DNA of 49,219 nt from PALSA-1296 sp038322815 (GCA_038322815.1 JBBQGG010000018.1:1-49219); one strand, 5' to 3'; shown: positions 25,491 to 34,777, counted from the stretch's first letter. Notes: generated from the sequence alone by a model not told the origin. Numbers and translations: made by a program.

Positions 25491-26449
25491 GATACTACAG
25501 TGTAAGATATACCTGAACAATTAAACAGTGTATTAGGATTTGTATCAGTTGCAACTGCGAATTGAAAACCTTCACGCAAACTTCCCGCACCCCAGGATCC
25601 ATCAGCACGCAAAACAAGAAAGCCTACTTGCATATCGTCGGTCAGATGTTTATCTTTTTTGATCCGGTTAATTGCTTCAAGTACTGCGTGTTCAGGTTCG
25701 ATACCTTGTCTGAGCATTTCTACAATATGAAATGCAGAACAAGCTCTCATCACAAGTTCACCGTTGCCCGTTGCAACTGCTGCGCCGATTTCGCCATCGA
25801 CATAAAGTCCTGCTCCGATGATCGGTGAATCACCTACTCTGCCATGCATTTTGAAAGCAAGTCCTGATGTCGTGCATGCCCCCGCTAATTTTCCGTTTTT
25901 ATCCCTTGCGAGCAATCCTATTGTATCGTGAGATTCATTCAAAGATTTGCGGTCAAGTTCTTTTGTACTCCCATTCTCTGAATATTCAAAAACATATTCA
26001 TGCTCGCCTTCTTCCGATCTTCTCAATCGGACATTTAATCCATCCGGTAGTTCTTTCCATTTCTCATATAATTTTTGTGATGCATCGGTCATGAGATTTG
26101 ATTTAGTAAACCCTTCGCGTTCAGCAAATTTCTCAGATCCAATTCCTGCCAGCAAAACATGCGATGTTTTCTCCATTACTTTTCTTGCGACAGAGATTGG
26201 ATGAGGGTACTCCTGCATAAATGCGACTGAACCGCAATTGCCATCATGATCCATGATGGAAGCATCAAGTGTCAGTACGCCAAGTTCATCAGGTATTGCG
26301 CCTGATCCGACGGACATACATGTGAGATCATCTTCACAATACCGAGCACCACATTCTGTAGCATCAAGAGCAGATACGCCCTCTGCCATAGCAGCAAATG
26401 AGATGCGATTTGGTTCTAATCCATGCTTCCAGGTTGCAAGTGCTTCCAT
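25487..26449 (-). CDS. N(4)-(beta-N-acetylglucosaminyl)-L-asparaginase family (Ntn hydrolase)
   Basis: This 320-residue protein is a glycosylasparaginase/isoaspartyl peptidase-type enzyme that cuts the N-glycan-Asn bond or related amides. It matures by autocleavage before a Thr; here HDTIG at 174-178 places Thr176 as the nucleophile. The other signature elements are TWKHGLEPN at the start, then LDASIMDHDGNCGSVAF, GRVGDSPIIGAGLYVD and ATGNGE. No signal peptide is visible, unlike in Elizabethkingia and human enzymes, so a cytoplasmic place or a start upstream should be considered. It overlaps the SDR gene by four bases. Confidence 0.92.
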   Translation of the reverse strand: MEALATWKHGLEPNRISFAAMAEGVSALDATECGARYCEDDLTCMSVGSGAIPDELGVLTLDASIMDHDGNCGSVAFMQEYPHPISVARKVMEKTSHVLLAGIGSEKFAEREGFTKSNLMTDASQKLYEKWKELPDGLNVRLRRSEEGEHEYVFEYSENGSTKELDRKSLNESHDTIGLLARDKNGKLAGACTTSGLAFKMHGRVGDSPIIGAGLYVDGEIGAAVATGNGELVMRACSAFHIVEMLRQGIEPEHAVLEAINRIKKDKHLTDDMQVGFLVLRADGSWGAGSLREGFQFAVATDTNPNTLFNCSGISYTVVS

Positions 26450-26455
26450 TAGATT

Positions 26456-29400
26456 CTATTTTTGAATGACAAGTGTCTTTCCTTCATGCCAGCCCCAGCT
26501 ATCGGCACTGAGGTAATATATGCCTGAAGGAAGTGTTGCAACATCTAAAGTAATAGTATTCTCTCCTCGTTTAATGCTCAGAGATCTCTCAAGGGCGATC
26601 ATGCCGCTTGCATTATATATTCTGATGCGTAGAATTCCGTCATTGCCGAGAACAATGGGAAGCAAAAGAAGCCCTGCTGCAGGATTCGGAGCCGGATTAC
26701 CCAATGCATACGCTCCTGCGACGATTATATGACCCGGAAGATTTCCGCAATGAACTACCTGGATAAATCCCGGGATGACAGTAGTTGCCGAATAATTCGA
26801 AACTTTGATGTCCTCAAGAAAAACGGATGTTGTATCATGCGTGCCATATAAGGCAAGCATTTGCAACGTTGCAAATGGCCCTGCTCTTAAGGAATCCGGA
26901 TTGCTTGCCGAGAAATTATATGTTCCCGGAATCGTTTCGCTGTTGCCAAATATTTTCCAAGTAACTCCATTCATACTAAGTGGCAGCACCAAAGTTGGAT
27001 CATAGGACAATCTTCCATCCAATGATCTGATGTTTGTTCCGGAAGAAATGCTATCGACATCGATCGAATAGGTAAATTCCTGCCCGGCAGTGACAGTAGT
27101 ATGAGCCAGTTTGAATCGTACGAACGGCGAATCAATTATCGGAAGTCCTATGCCGCTTAAGAAAATAGAATCGTTCTTATTTGATACAGAAAAAACCTGC
27201 AGGAATGTATTTTTTCCTTCGGTAGCCGGACAAAATCGATAAATGATCTTGCTACTGCCCGAAGGAGGAATGGATAAGATATTTCCGGGAGGAGAAATAA
27301 TATAAAACGGAGGAGTAACCGGCAGAATAGGTAGCATTTGCAAGTTTCCGCAAGGATTCGAAACGGTGATCGAATCATCTTTGCATAAGCCAATATCAAC
27401 GGTTCCGAAAGAAAGAGATTTTTTTGAAAATACTACATCTCCGTTCGAGGCTGTTCCATCAACAGGAATACTCAATACTGAATCTTTGCACTTCCCCATA
27501 TGGATAGTAACGAAGAGAGTATCACTATACACGCCACTTGTATTCGGAGTAAAAAATATTGTAGTATGCAGGGAGTCCGTTTTCGGGTATGTCTGTTTCG
27601 CAATCGTAAATACCGTGGCATTTTTCAATCGAAGAGAATCTATAGTTATCGTATCGTTGCCGATCCGATGTACTGAGAATACTAAACTATCCGCAGAAGG
27701 AATACAGAGCGGCTTAAAATGCAAAGCAGAATCAAACCTAAACTCAGGATTGATACCATGGTAATGCAAAACTGTTTCGTTCGACGAATCGGCATCCGAA
27801 AAATAATGGATATGAATAGCAGTATCTCCTTTTTCTGATGCGCAGTAGTATATAACAAAATTTGTATCAGTTTGAGGGAATAATGTGATCGGGAATACAT
27901 TTGGTCTTACTGTTACGCCTGATATACTATCAAGTCTAACAAATTCATTTCCTATAGAGGAAAGCTTTATTACTATCGAATCACAACTATTTATGCAGAG
28001 CGATTTAACAGTTGTATCTTTAGGAGCGCTGAGAATTTTTCTCGTTGCACTTGCGAAGCCTGTTACTTTTACCGAATCTCGCTTTTCTGTTATAATATAA
28101 GAGGTGTGATAATCACCGGTATCGGATGGACAGAATGAAATAAAAATTTGAAGAGAATCCTTCGGAGCGAGAATCGTATCTTTTTTAGGTTTGATAATTT
28201 CAAAGGGCGAATGAATAAATCCATTCGGACTTATGAGAACGGAATCTTTTCCGACAGATCGTGCCGTAACTAGTAATGTGTCACATTTGCCGATATGTAC
28301 TCTGCCAAAATCCAGAGAACTTGGCTTAAGTGTTATCCGTCTATCTTTATCAACACCGCAGCCTATAAGTACCGCTTTCCGTATCGTATCATCGGAAATA
28401 AAGGTTATGATCGCCGTTTCTTTACCCACCGTTTTAGGACAATACGTAATGGTGATACTATCGGAGTTATAATATCCAAGATTTATTGCTGAAGGAGTTA
28501 CAGTAAAATTACTATTTGAAATATTTATGGAATGGATATGCAGACTATCTTCTCCCCAGTTCGATAAATAGAAATTTGCGCTGACACAGGGGTCTCCGAT
28601 TTTATAACATCCAAAAATAAGTGTATCCTGCAACAACACAAGGTGCGGCGTTGGCTTAACCTTGATAATACCACTCGATAAATGAGAGAGCAAACGCTCC
28701 GGTTCGAAATTTGCGAAGGTACGATTTGGATTTCGCACTTGAGCCATTGCGCTAACATACAAAGTCGAATCATGTCCGACGGGAAGAAACGCCTGCCATC
28801 TATATCTATTGTTAGGACTTTTAAATCGTATTGTGTCAAAGGATATCCATGATGAATGCTCATTGCGATAGTAAATCCGAATCGAATCAGTCAGGCTTGC
28901 AGAATCTCCGGCTGAACCGCTGAACAGGGCATAAGGGGGGGGGAGGGGTATTGCAGAAATATTCAGCGTAGGTCCGGAAGTTCTTACACCTGAAAAGAAA
29001 GAATTCTGAGTGGTCGTATCGCCATCTATTCGAATCCTTCCGATGCTTCCGGTACCGCCTTTACTTTTTTGTCCGTTGCCTTTTCCTCCGCCAAGTTCAC
29101 CAGATCCTCCACTTGCTGAAATATTCGCATTGCTCAATGTTACTCCGTTACGGGCAGACAGCAATAAACCTCCTCCTGAACCTCCTCCGCCTCCGGCATC
29201 TACCGAATCAATGCCTGAAGTACCATTAGCGCCGTTTGCAGTTAGAACTCCGTTAACAATAGAAAGAGTATCAAATGAAATAAGCGTTAATGCTCCGCCG
29301 CCGCCGCCGCCTGAACCTGTGGTTGAATCTTTATCGGAAATATGATTTCCCGCTCCGCCGCCGGATCCTCCCTGCATAGGAAGCAAAAATCGTCCTCCGT

Positions 29401-30418
29401 TAATTTTTCCGCCATTATTTCCAATACCTTTACCTGACTCTCCATTTGTTCCATAAGCTCCTCCTCCTCCTCCGTAAGGGACTCCGGGAGCCTCTCCACC
29501 TGCCGAGGCTCCGCCATACCCACCGAAGTCAGAACTATCGTTGCCGCCGCTTATGGTGCCGCTTGAACCATATGGGCAGCCCGTTCCTCCTCCGCCACCC
29601 TGATCACTATTGAACGTTGAACTTGCTCCGCCAAGTACTCCGGTTGAGGAGGCACCACCGAACCCACCTGTAGAATTTGCTCCGGAGCCGACGTTCATAG
29701 TCGAGTATGCAGAATCACTTCCACCGCCTGTATACCCCGCTCCGCCGGTTCCTGAAAATCCGTGACCTCCTCCTCCTCCTCCCGGTCCGCCGTTTAATGT
29801 ATCAGCTGATACTGTTATCTCTGCAGATCGTAAATGAATCGGACCGCGGGAAAGAAGTGTAACAGGATGATAATGTGGATTGCCGGAAATAGAAGTATCG
29901 TTATCCTCTTTAAGGAAATTATATACTCCGTTGCCTGAGCCTAATAATTCCAGTTCATCGGCAACGATCGTATTTCCTAAACCATTAAAACTGAACAGAG
30001 CGAATGAAGTATCTCCAAGAGTTGCGCTGCCTGAAATACTGATCTTCGGATGAGGCTGCTGTAGATCGAATACAGCTACTGAACTTTGTTTTTTTCCTGT
30101 TAAAATTTTAAATCGAACAGGTCCGGGAACATTCGAGATTGCCATAACGGGTATTTGCAGCACCCTTCCATTCCAACTGACAACAACCGGACCGAAGATT
30201 ATACGTAATGAGTCTGTAGGATTGAGCAATAGAATTTTTACTGAAGGCAAATAGATTCCGTCCGTTCCAAAAGCTCCGGTATCTTTCGCAGGAGCCATGA
30301 CTTCCATTGCAATTGTCATGCCCGGTCCGAGGGCATCGGGCTGAATATGTGCTATGCGCTGCTGTGAAAAGATTTTTTCAGCAGGAAAAAATACAAAGAC
30401 AGACAGCGCCATGATCAT
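26456..30418 (-). CDS. Giant Gly-rich surface protein with ASH-type repeats and T9SS tail
   Basis: I start at ATG 30418 (MIMALSVFVFFPAEKIFS, 1320 residues); an upstream GTG lies inside a palindromic repeat and is unlikely. After the signal comes a beta domain, then a Gly/Ser-rich block at about 209-456 (many GGGGG and GGAS runs). From about 586 to 1090 are several Cys-containing ASPM/SPD-2/Hydin-like (choice-of-anchor D) beta repeats, each with an L-x-F-G-x-V/C-x-I-G pattern. About 1096-1215 is a cohesin-like domain (VTAGQEFTYSIDVDSI), and the last ~75 residues form a T9SS sorting tail ending in SGIYYLSADSW. It is probably a large secreted adhesin or surface-layer component. A C9 run at 28935-28943 lies at about residue 491. 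Confidence 0.85.
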   Translation of the reverse strand: MIMALSVFVFFPAEKIFSQQRIAHIQPDALGPGMTIAMEVMAPAKDTGAFGTDGIYLPSVKILLLNPTDSLRIIFGPVVVSWNGRVLQIPVMAISNVPGPVRFKILTGKKQSSVAVFDLQQPHPKISISGSATLGDTSFALFSFNGLGNTIVADELELLGSGNGVYNFLKEDNDTSISGNPHYHPVTLLSRGPIHLRSAEITVSADTLNGGPGGGGGGHGFSGTGGAGYTGGGSDSAYSTMNVGSGANSTGGFGGASSTGVLGGASSTFNSDQGGGGGTGCPYGSSGTISGGNDSSDFGGYGGASAGGEAPGVPYGGGGGAYGTNGESGKGIGNNGGKINGGRFLLPMQGGSGGGAGNHISDKDSTTGSGGGGGGALTLISFDTLSIVNGVLTANGANGTSGIDSVDAGGGGGSGGGLLLSARNGVTLSNANISASGGSGELGGGKGNGQKSKGGTGSIGRIRIDGDTTTQNSFFSGVRTSGPTLNISAIPLPPPYALFSGSAGDSASLTDSIRIYYRNEHSSWISFDTIRFKSPNNRYRWQAFLPVGHDSTLYVSAMAQVRNPNRTFANFEPERLLSHLSSGIIKVKPTPHLVLLQDTLIFGCYKIGDPCVSANFYLSNWGEDSLHIHSINISNSNFTVTPSAINLGYYNSDSITITYCPKTVGKETAIITFISDDTIRKAVLIGCGVDKDRRITLKPSSLDFGRVHIGKCDTLLVTARSVGKDSVLISPNGFIHSPFEIIKPKKDTILAPKDSLQIFISFCPSDTGDYHTSYIITEKRDSVKVTGFASATRKILSAPKDTTVKSLCINSCDSIVIKLSSIGNEFVRLDSISGVTVRPNVFPITLFPQTDTNFVIYYCASEKGDTAIHIHYFSDADSSNETVLHYHGINPEFRFDSALHFKPLCIPSADSLVFSVHRIGNDTITIDSLRLKNATVFTIAKQTYPKTDSLHTTIFFTPNTSGVYSDTLFVTIHMGKCKDSVLSIPVDGTASNGDVVFSKKSLSFGTVDIGLCKDDSITVSNPCGNLQMLPILPVTPPFYIISPPGNILSIPPSGSSKIIYRFCPATEGKNTFLQVFSVSNKNDSIFLSGIGLPIIDSPFVRFKLAHTTVTAGQEFTYSIDVDSISSGTNIRSLDGRLSYDPTLVLPLSMNGVTWKIFGNSETIPGTYNFSASNPDSLRAGPFATLQMLALYGTHDTTSVFLEDIKVSNYSATTVIPGFIQVVHCGNLPGHIIVAGAYALGNPAPNPAAGLLLLPIVLGNDGILRIRIYNASGMIALERSLSIKRGENTITLDVATLPSGIYYLSADSWGWHEGKTLVIQK
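28935..28943. repeat. Homopolymer of nine G (C9 on the coding strand)
   Basis: A run of nine G on the + strand, followed by A and four more G, lies in the coding sequence of the giant surface protein, where the coding strand reads Pro codons (PLPPPYAL). Runs this long are prone to slippage. Confidence 0.9.
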
Positions 30419-30504
30419 TGCCGTTTTGAAAAAGTTTTCCTGTAAATTATATCTTTGCCTTTTTAGCACGTAGTATAAACTTAAGTTTGTACCCGGAAGA
30501 ATCC

Positions 30505-30536
30505 CGACAGGCACAGCCTAAAGTCTGTGCCTGTCG
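30505..30536. repeat. Perfect 12-bp palindrome (REP-like)
   Basis: CGACAGGCACAG and its exact reverse complement CTGTGCCTGTCG flank CCTAAAGT. It lies nine bases from the stop of the OmpA-like gene and 87 bases upstream of the giant surface protein start. It may act as a transcript hairpin. Confidence 0.8.
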
Positions 30537-30545
30537 AAAAATTCA

Positions 30546-32621
30546 TTATTTCCCATGTTCAACAGTGATATTCACCGTACGTGAAAAAAATCTACCTTCG
30601 GGAAGTCTATTATCATATAATTTTTCTCTTGATCCTTTTCCGTCGATGAGTACGTTCTCCGGCATTGTTAAACCGCGTATGCGTAATGCATGGTCAAGTT
30701 CTCTCGTTGCATCGGCTGCACGACGATGTGAAAGTTCATCGTTATGATTCGCTTCACCTAGTTCATCGGTATAGCCGACGATCGAAAGATTATGAGGTTT
30801 CGCCTTCTTAAACGATTCTGCTACCAGTCCAAGAGTCCGTTCATTCTTTAATCCGAGTTTCGATTCATCGAATGCAAAAAGAATTAGGCTGAATTTTTCC
30901 AACACCTGTTGCTTCTCCCGCTCAACATGTTTTTGCTCAAGTTTAATGGAGTTTTTTGCATTCAAAACATTACCAAGACTATCTGTAACTTCTAAAAGAA
31001 TATCTAAAGAATCCGCACCATTAGCCAGCGCTTCTTCAGGTACTCCCCACGCTTTAAGCTCACTTCCGTTGAAAGAGACCAGCTCTTTTCGCCCTATAGA
31101 AATAGTTGCCCGGTAGCTTTTTAATCCAGCCTCGGCAAAAATATGTGGCTTCAAAGAAATCTGAGGAGGGTTGGCTATATGCTCGGTCTTCGTCACCGTA
31201 AGGGGATCGGTCAAGGACTCATCACTTGAAGTGATCTCGACGCGACGATTCTCTTCCTGCCCTTCCGTAATATTCGATGGGCTTGGCTTTTCAGGAAGGA
31301 GTCGTGCCTCGATCTTCATGCGCTTAGGATCGATCTGCCAGACCTTTGCCAAATAATCAAATATTGCTTCAGCTCTCTTATGAGCAAGATTAATTTTTTC
31401 TTCTTCCGGTCCGGTATTAGACGTGCATCCGGTTATCGTAATACGTATGCCGGGTGATTTGCGAAGTCGGTCGCCTAAAATATTCAGTGTCTCATGATAT
31501 AACTGCAAAAGACCTTCACCGGTACGGTCAAGTGAGCCTTTGAAGTTTTTCTGTGCATCTGTTGTCGATGAATACCGAACGTAGCGTGAAGGAATCAGTG
31601 CGCTGCCATCATCAAAGAAAATATAGTTCAGCATCGGATAGGCATAATGTACTTTCACTTCTTCAACTTCCATGCGGACGACATGTTCTTCTTTCCCATC
31701 ATGATTAATCACGACTGCCTCGATCGAGGCGCTAAGCTCCGGCTTTTTCTCCTCCGCAATTTGTATATGAACCGGGATTTGTTCTTTGTGATATTCTGTG
31801 GTCGTGTCGTGCCGGGAATCAAGATCATATCTGAAAGTAATCCCGAATCGAAGACTTGAATGAGTCCAGTAACTTGCCGTCTGTGTTAAAGGGAGAAGGT
31901 ATTCGATATTCGGTGCAGCAGATATTTTCTTTGACAGCGGAAATTCAGCTGCGAGAGAAAAAGATAGTGCAGCTAAAAAACTTTTGGCGTCCGGTAATGC
32001 GTCACTTGCTTCAAGTAATTGCCGGACAGGTCCTGATGGGGTAACGATCAGATCGCCGGGATTTATAGCATACACCGTTTTGGTAAATTGCTGATCGAAA
32101 AGATAATACAATGCTGGTCCTGCTTCAAATGAGAATGGCTTAAAAAATTGCCAATTGCATAAAATTTTTGCTCCGATCGCTTTTGTCGTATTCGTGATGA
32201 CGTGATCGAATTCTACTTGCCGCACGGTACCGGAAGAATTTCGTGCCGGACCAAACTCGCCCCATGTATGATCAGCTCCGAAATTTTCAAATGATACGAT
32301 AGGTGATAGATAGAATTTGCTATCTTCACCTCCAACAGGAATATCGATCCTTCCCAGAAAATTCAGTCCATTTCCTTTTCCGGTTTTGAAGGTATCGCAG
32401 GATGTGGCAAGTTGGGAAGGAAGGGCGTTGTCATGGTAATAATTTATTCCATAACTTCCTCCGATGCCGATCCGAAGTGGCTGCATTGTTCGAATCGTTT
32501 TCGATTCGATCAGCGTATCTTTATAGAGGAGAGAATCTTTCGGAAAAATCAACAGAGCCGCATCTGAACTGCGGCTAATAAATAGAAGGATGAAAATGAT
32601 GTATGCTCTCTGTCTTGCCAA
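30546..32621 (-). CDS. OmpA-family outer-membrane protein with two OmpA-like domains
   Basis: The 691-residue protein uses a TTG start at 32621 (MARQRAYIIFILLFISRSSD), with a signal peptide ending near AAL. Residues ~40-280 alternate as a beta-barrel. Two peptidoglycan-binding OmpA-like units follow. The first, near 395-480, contains ITITGCTSNTGPEEEKINLA and ENRRVEI. The second, at the C-terminus, contains LSIVGYTDELGEANHNDELS, then HRRAADATRELD and a final RTVNITVE. A beta-sandwich linker of about 100 residues separates them. It should tie the outer membrane to the cell wall. It lies directly before the giant T9SS protein and after a sigma/anti-sigma pair on the same strand. Confidence 0.88.
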   Translation of the reverse strand: MARQRAYIIFILLFISRSSDAALLIFPKDSLLYKDTLIESKTIRTMQPLRIGIGGSYGINYYHDNALPSQLATSCDTFKTGKGNGLNFLGRIDIPVGGEDSKFYLSPIVSFENFGADHTWGEFGPARNSSGTVRQVEFDHVITNTTKAIGAKILCNWQFFKPFSFEAGPALYYLFDQQFTKTVYAINPGDLIVTPSGPVRQLLEASDALPDAKSFLAALSFSLAAEFPLSKKISAAPNIEYLLPLTQTASYWTHSSLRFGITFRYDLDSRHDTTTEYHKEQIPVHIQIAEEKKPELSASIEAVVINHDGKEEHVVRMEVEEVKVHYAYPMLNYIFFDDGSALIPSRYVRYSSTTDAQKNFKGSLDRTGEGLLQLYHETLNILGDRLRKSPGIRITITGCTSNTGPEEEKINLAHKRAEAIFDYLAKVWQIDPKRMKIEARLLPEKPSPSNITEGQEENRRVEITSSDESLTDPLTVTKTEHIANPPQISLKPHIFAEAGLKSYRATISIGRKELVSFNGSELKAWGVPEEALANGADSLDILLEVTDSLGNVLNAKNSIKLEQKHVEREKQQVLEKFSLILFAFDESKLGLKNERTLGLVAESFKKAKPHNLSIVGYTDELGEANHNDELSHRRAADATRELDHALRIRGLTMPENVLIDGKGSREKLYDNRLPEGRFFSRTVNITVEHGK

Positions 32622-32699
32622 GCGCTTTCTGCGGGGATAGTTATCTTTTTACATTATGTGTGATAACAACAATAGCAAGGGCTGTGAAGTTACGAAAGA

Positions 32700-32821
32700 G
32701 AGATTGGGGGGCTTGTGGGCTAAAGCCTATGAACTACCGAGAAAAATAAAATCGTACGCCTTCGTTCTTAATATTTCCCGGCTTGTTGGGTGAGCCGAAA
32801 ACTATCAGACTTTAGGCGTAC
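32700..32821. repeat. REP-like region upstream of the OmpA-like gene
   Basis: GTGGGCTAAAGCCTAT near 32715 resembles the core of the CTAAAG palindromes. GTACGCCT at 32754-32761 is repeated inverted at 32814-32821 (AGGCGTAC), and CGGCT/AGCCG lies between them. The region may be a decayed palindromic element. No gene is seen in it. Confidence 0.45.
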
Positions 32822-32841
32822 AAAAATTTACTGCGATACTC

Positions 32842-33489
32842 TTATTTTATCGGCTTCGAAAGATCCGGGGCTTGCATTTTAGCACCATTAGTGCCGCTAA
32901 GCGTACCGGACGGTTCAGTCTTTACAGAAGTATTCGTCTGCTTAGAAATATTCTTATGTGCTGTAACCATCTTCTTAGGGGCGCTTTCGTGAGACATGTC
33001 TGTGACATTCGGTGTCGGAGAAGCGACCGCGGAAGGCGTTGTCTGAATTTGTACCGGCTGCGAAGAATGCATGATTGGAGATGAAATAACTTGCGGAGCA
33101 GGTTTATCTGCAATGACACTATGAACCACATATCCGCCAAGAGCAGATGCGGTGATCATTGATGCAGTGACAAGAGCATTCAACTTCGAAGCGAACAATG
33201 TTTTCATGAACGTTGCTTTTGTGGCTGATACTGCTGTTGCAGCATCGGCAGATTCGGCAGCAAGCGCTGAGGCTCCGACGATGCCAAGCGTCGTCAGGAC
33301 GGCGCCGCGCATATCGCGCGAAGGAGATGTCAGGACTTCATCACGATGGATGACGTTCTTTAATACAAGCTCGGAGCGAAATGATTTGCGCAAGCCATCG
33401 CTCGATGCCAGTGAGATCAGGAAATTCTGTTCCTGTTCACCGTTGAGTTCGTTATCGATATATGAGCTGATCTGATCGTGTTGTGTCAT
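32842..33489 (-). CDS. Anti-sigma-like membrane protein (partner of the ECF sigma gene)
   Basis: I start at ATG 33489 (MTQHDQISSYIDNELNGEQE, 215 residues); the longer open frame upstream runs through a palindromic repeat. The first ~45 residues are a small acidic helical domain like those binding ECF sigma factors, but the zinc-binding H-x3-C-x2-C motif is missing. An Ala-rich stretch leads to one membrane helix at about 103-125 (VTASMITASALGGYVVHSV). The outside part is a Pro/Ser/Thr-rich, low-complexity tail of ~90 residues. It follows the ECF sigma gene on the same strand across a repeat, a normal order for a sigma/anti-sigma pair. Confidence 0.7.
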   Translation of the reverse strand: MTQHDQISSYIDNELNGEQEQNFLISLASSDGLRKSFRSELVLKNVIHRDEVLTSPSRDMRGAVLTTLGIVGASALAAESADAATAVSATKATFMKTLFASKLNALVTASMITASALGGYVVHSVIADKPAPQVISSPIMHSSQPVQIQTTPSAVASPTPNVTDMSHESAPKKMVTAHKNISKQTNTSVKTEPSGTLSGTNGAKMQAPDLSKPIK

Positions 33490-33539
33490 ATTATTTCTTT
33501 CTATAAACTTTTTTTGCGGTCTCTGGGCATTAACCCCAT

Positions 33540-33630
33540 TTGTCATTCTGAGCGACAGCGAAGAATCTGAGGGTTCGAATACCTGAAAGCTCAGATTCTT
33601 CGTTCCGCTTTGCTCCACTCAGAATGACAA
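33540..33630. repeat. Palindromic repeat, TTGTCATTCTGAG family
   Basis: The outer arms TTGTCATTCTGAG (33540-33552) and CTCAGAATGACAA (33618-33630) are perfect inverted copies. The inner arms AAGAATCTGAG (33561-33571) and CTCAGATTCTT (33590-33600) are also perfect. The element lies between the sigma and anti-sigma genes. Elements of this look are widespread in several bacterial phyla. Confidence 0.85.
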
Positions 33631-33650
33631 TTCAGAGTTTTGCAACGATT

Positions 33651-34331
33651 CTATTTATGCTCTCCGCTCTTGAGTTCGAGCCATGCACCGACTATTACGC
33701 GAAGCCTCTCTCTTGCCCGATGCGCTCTGGCACGGACGTTTGCTGCCGTCGTACCCATAATATCGGCGATCTCTTCGTAATTATAGCCGACATATTCGCG
33801 CAAGATAAACGACTCGCGCTGGTTGAACGGCAATTGCGATAGCGCCTTTTGCAGCAATTCGCGAAGATCGGAACTCTCAATATCCTTTGTCCGCAGAAAA
33901 ACTTCCGAGTCTTCCGGCAGTTCTTCCAGCGAGAGGTTGCTATATCCTCTGTTATCGCGTATCGAATTCAGGCAGAAATTACGGGCTACGGTAAATAGTA
34001 ATCCCGAAAAGCGTCGTACCTGAATCCTCTCGCCGCGCATCTTATACATCCTGACCCAGATATCCTGGAAAAGATCCTTTGCTTCGGCATCGTTTTTCAG
34101 GAGGCGGCAGCAATAGATGTAGAGTGATCGTTCGAAGGCATCATAGAGCGTCCGAAAGGCAGCATCATCGCCTGCTAAAAAATTGTGAAAGAGCTGAGTT
34201 TCGCGGTCTAAACTCAGTGGCTGCATACTTTCAAGATAGTGCATATCCTCTGAGGGAATCGGCATATCCAAGCCTTCATCCGCACTGCGAATCCCTTCAG
34301 CGGGCAATATGTCTTTCAGCTTATTTTTCAC
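33651..34331 (-). CDS. ECF RNA polymerase sigma factor
   Basis: The 226-residue protein is a group 4 sigma factor. Region 2 runs from about LFHNFLAGDDAAFRTLYDAF to CLNSIRDNR, with the core-binding segment DAEAKDLFQDIWVRMY. Region 4 (about 160-215) contains LPFNQRESFILREYVGYNY, then the helix-turn-helix EEIADIMGTTAANVRARAHR that reads the -35 box. A ~45-residue acidic N-terminal extension precedes region 2. The gene directly downstream encodes a membrane anti-sigma-like protein, and OmpA-like and T9SS surface genes follow, so envelope control is likely (inference). Confidence 0.92.
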   Translation of the reverse strand: MKNKLKDILPAEGIRSADEGLDMPIPSEDMHYLESMQPLSLDRETQLFHNFLAGDDAAFRTLYDAFERSLYIYCCRLLKNDAEAKDLFQDIWVRMYKMRGERIQVRRFSGLLFTVARNFCLNSIRDNRGYSNLSLEELPEDSEVFLRTKDIESSDLRELLQKALSQLPFNQRESFILREYVGYNYEEIADIMGTTAANVRARAHRARERLRVIVGAWLELKSGEHK

Positions 34332-34426
34332 CTATCCATTGCTCGCTTAAAGTGTTCTTGTATTGTAATGACACATAAAACCCCGGTTTTGTGACACGGG
34401 CATAGAATAATACCCCATTTCCGTAT

Positions 34427-34459
34427 TCATTATTCATTATTAAGCAATTCATCATTATC
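34427..34459. repeat. Iterated ATTCATT word array
   Basis: ATTCATTATTCATTATTAAG is followed by CAATTCATCATTAT: about four imperfect copies of an ATTCATT word in the intergenic gap. Confidence 0.5.
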
Positions 34460-34530
34460 CAAATCGTCCCCTATAAACCATTTATTTTCATAAATATAAC
34501 TGTGCACACCACGGGTTTGCAGATGAAAAT

Positions 34531-34635
34531 TTATCGCTGACTATTATCAACGATGGCATAGCCGGAAGTGCTCCAACCCATGCAGCAAACGAAAATCCCC
34601 AAAATGATTCTACTTGTTAAAATATGAACGTTCAT
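34531..34635 (-). CDS. Possible small secreted peptide (34 aa)
   Basis: ATG 34635 opens a 34-codon frame ending at TAA 34531. A good ribosome-binding site (GGGGAG, 34642-34647) lies six bases upstream. The peptide begins MNVHILTSRIILGIFVCCMG, with a basic-then-hydrophobic stretch like a signal peptide, then WSTSGYAIVDNSQR. It could be a real small secreted peptide, a leader, or the remnant of a larger secreted protein cut by the TAA. No homologue is known to me. Confidence 0.35.
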   Translation of the reverse strand: MNVHILTSRIILGIFVCCMGWSTSGYAIVDNSQR

Positions 34636-34650
34636 TGTATTCTCCCCTAA

Positions 34651-34680
34651 TTAAGAACTAAGCCCTAAGAACTCAAAACT
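34651..34680. repeat. Iterated AAGAACTAAG word array
   Basis: TTAAGAACTAAGCCCTAAGA followed by ACTCAAAACT repeats a TAAGAACT word. It lies in the leader of the possible small peptide gene. Confidence 0.5.
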
Positions 34681-34777
34681 CCCCTCATAACCCTTTATAA
34701 ATCAATGTTATAATTATGCACCTCACAGAGATTTCTTTTCTTTTTGGTATATTGGCACACGGTTATTGTTAGCAAAA

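Noticed and set aside
29010..29345. Pro-rich open frame antisense to the giant surface protein
   Set aside because: The Pro runs are the reverse complement of Gly-codon runs; no start signal or family is visible.
29280..29800. CRISPR-like or tandem-repeat look of the Gly-rich region
   Set aside because: Repetition comes from GGN codons without regular unit length or spacers; it is coding low complexity.
30419..30514. Longer N-terminus of the giant surface protein from an upstream GTG
   Set aside because: The GTG lies within the 12-bp palindrome and the true signal peptide begins at 30418.
33490..33618. Longer N-terminus for the first anti-sigma-like protein
   Set aside because: The extra 43 codons run through a palindromic repeat; the later ATG begins the recognisable domain.
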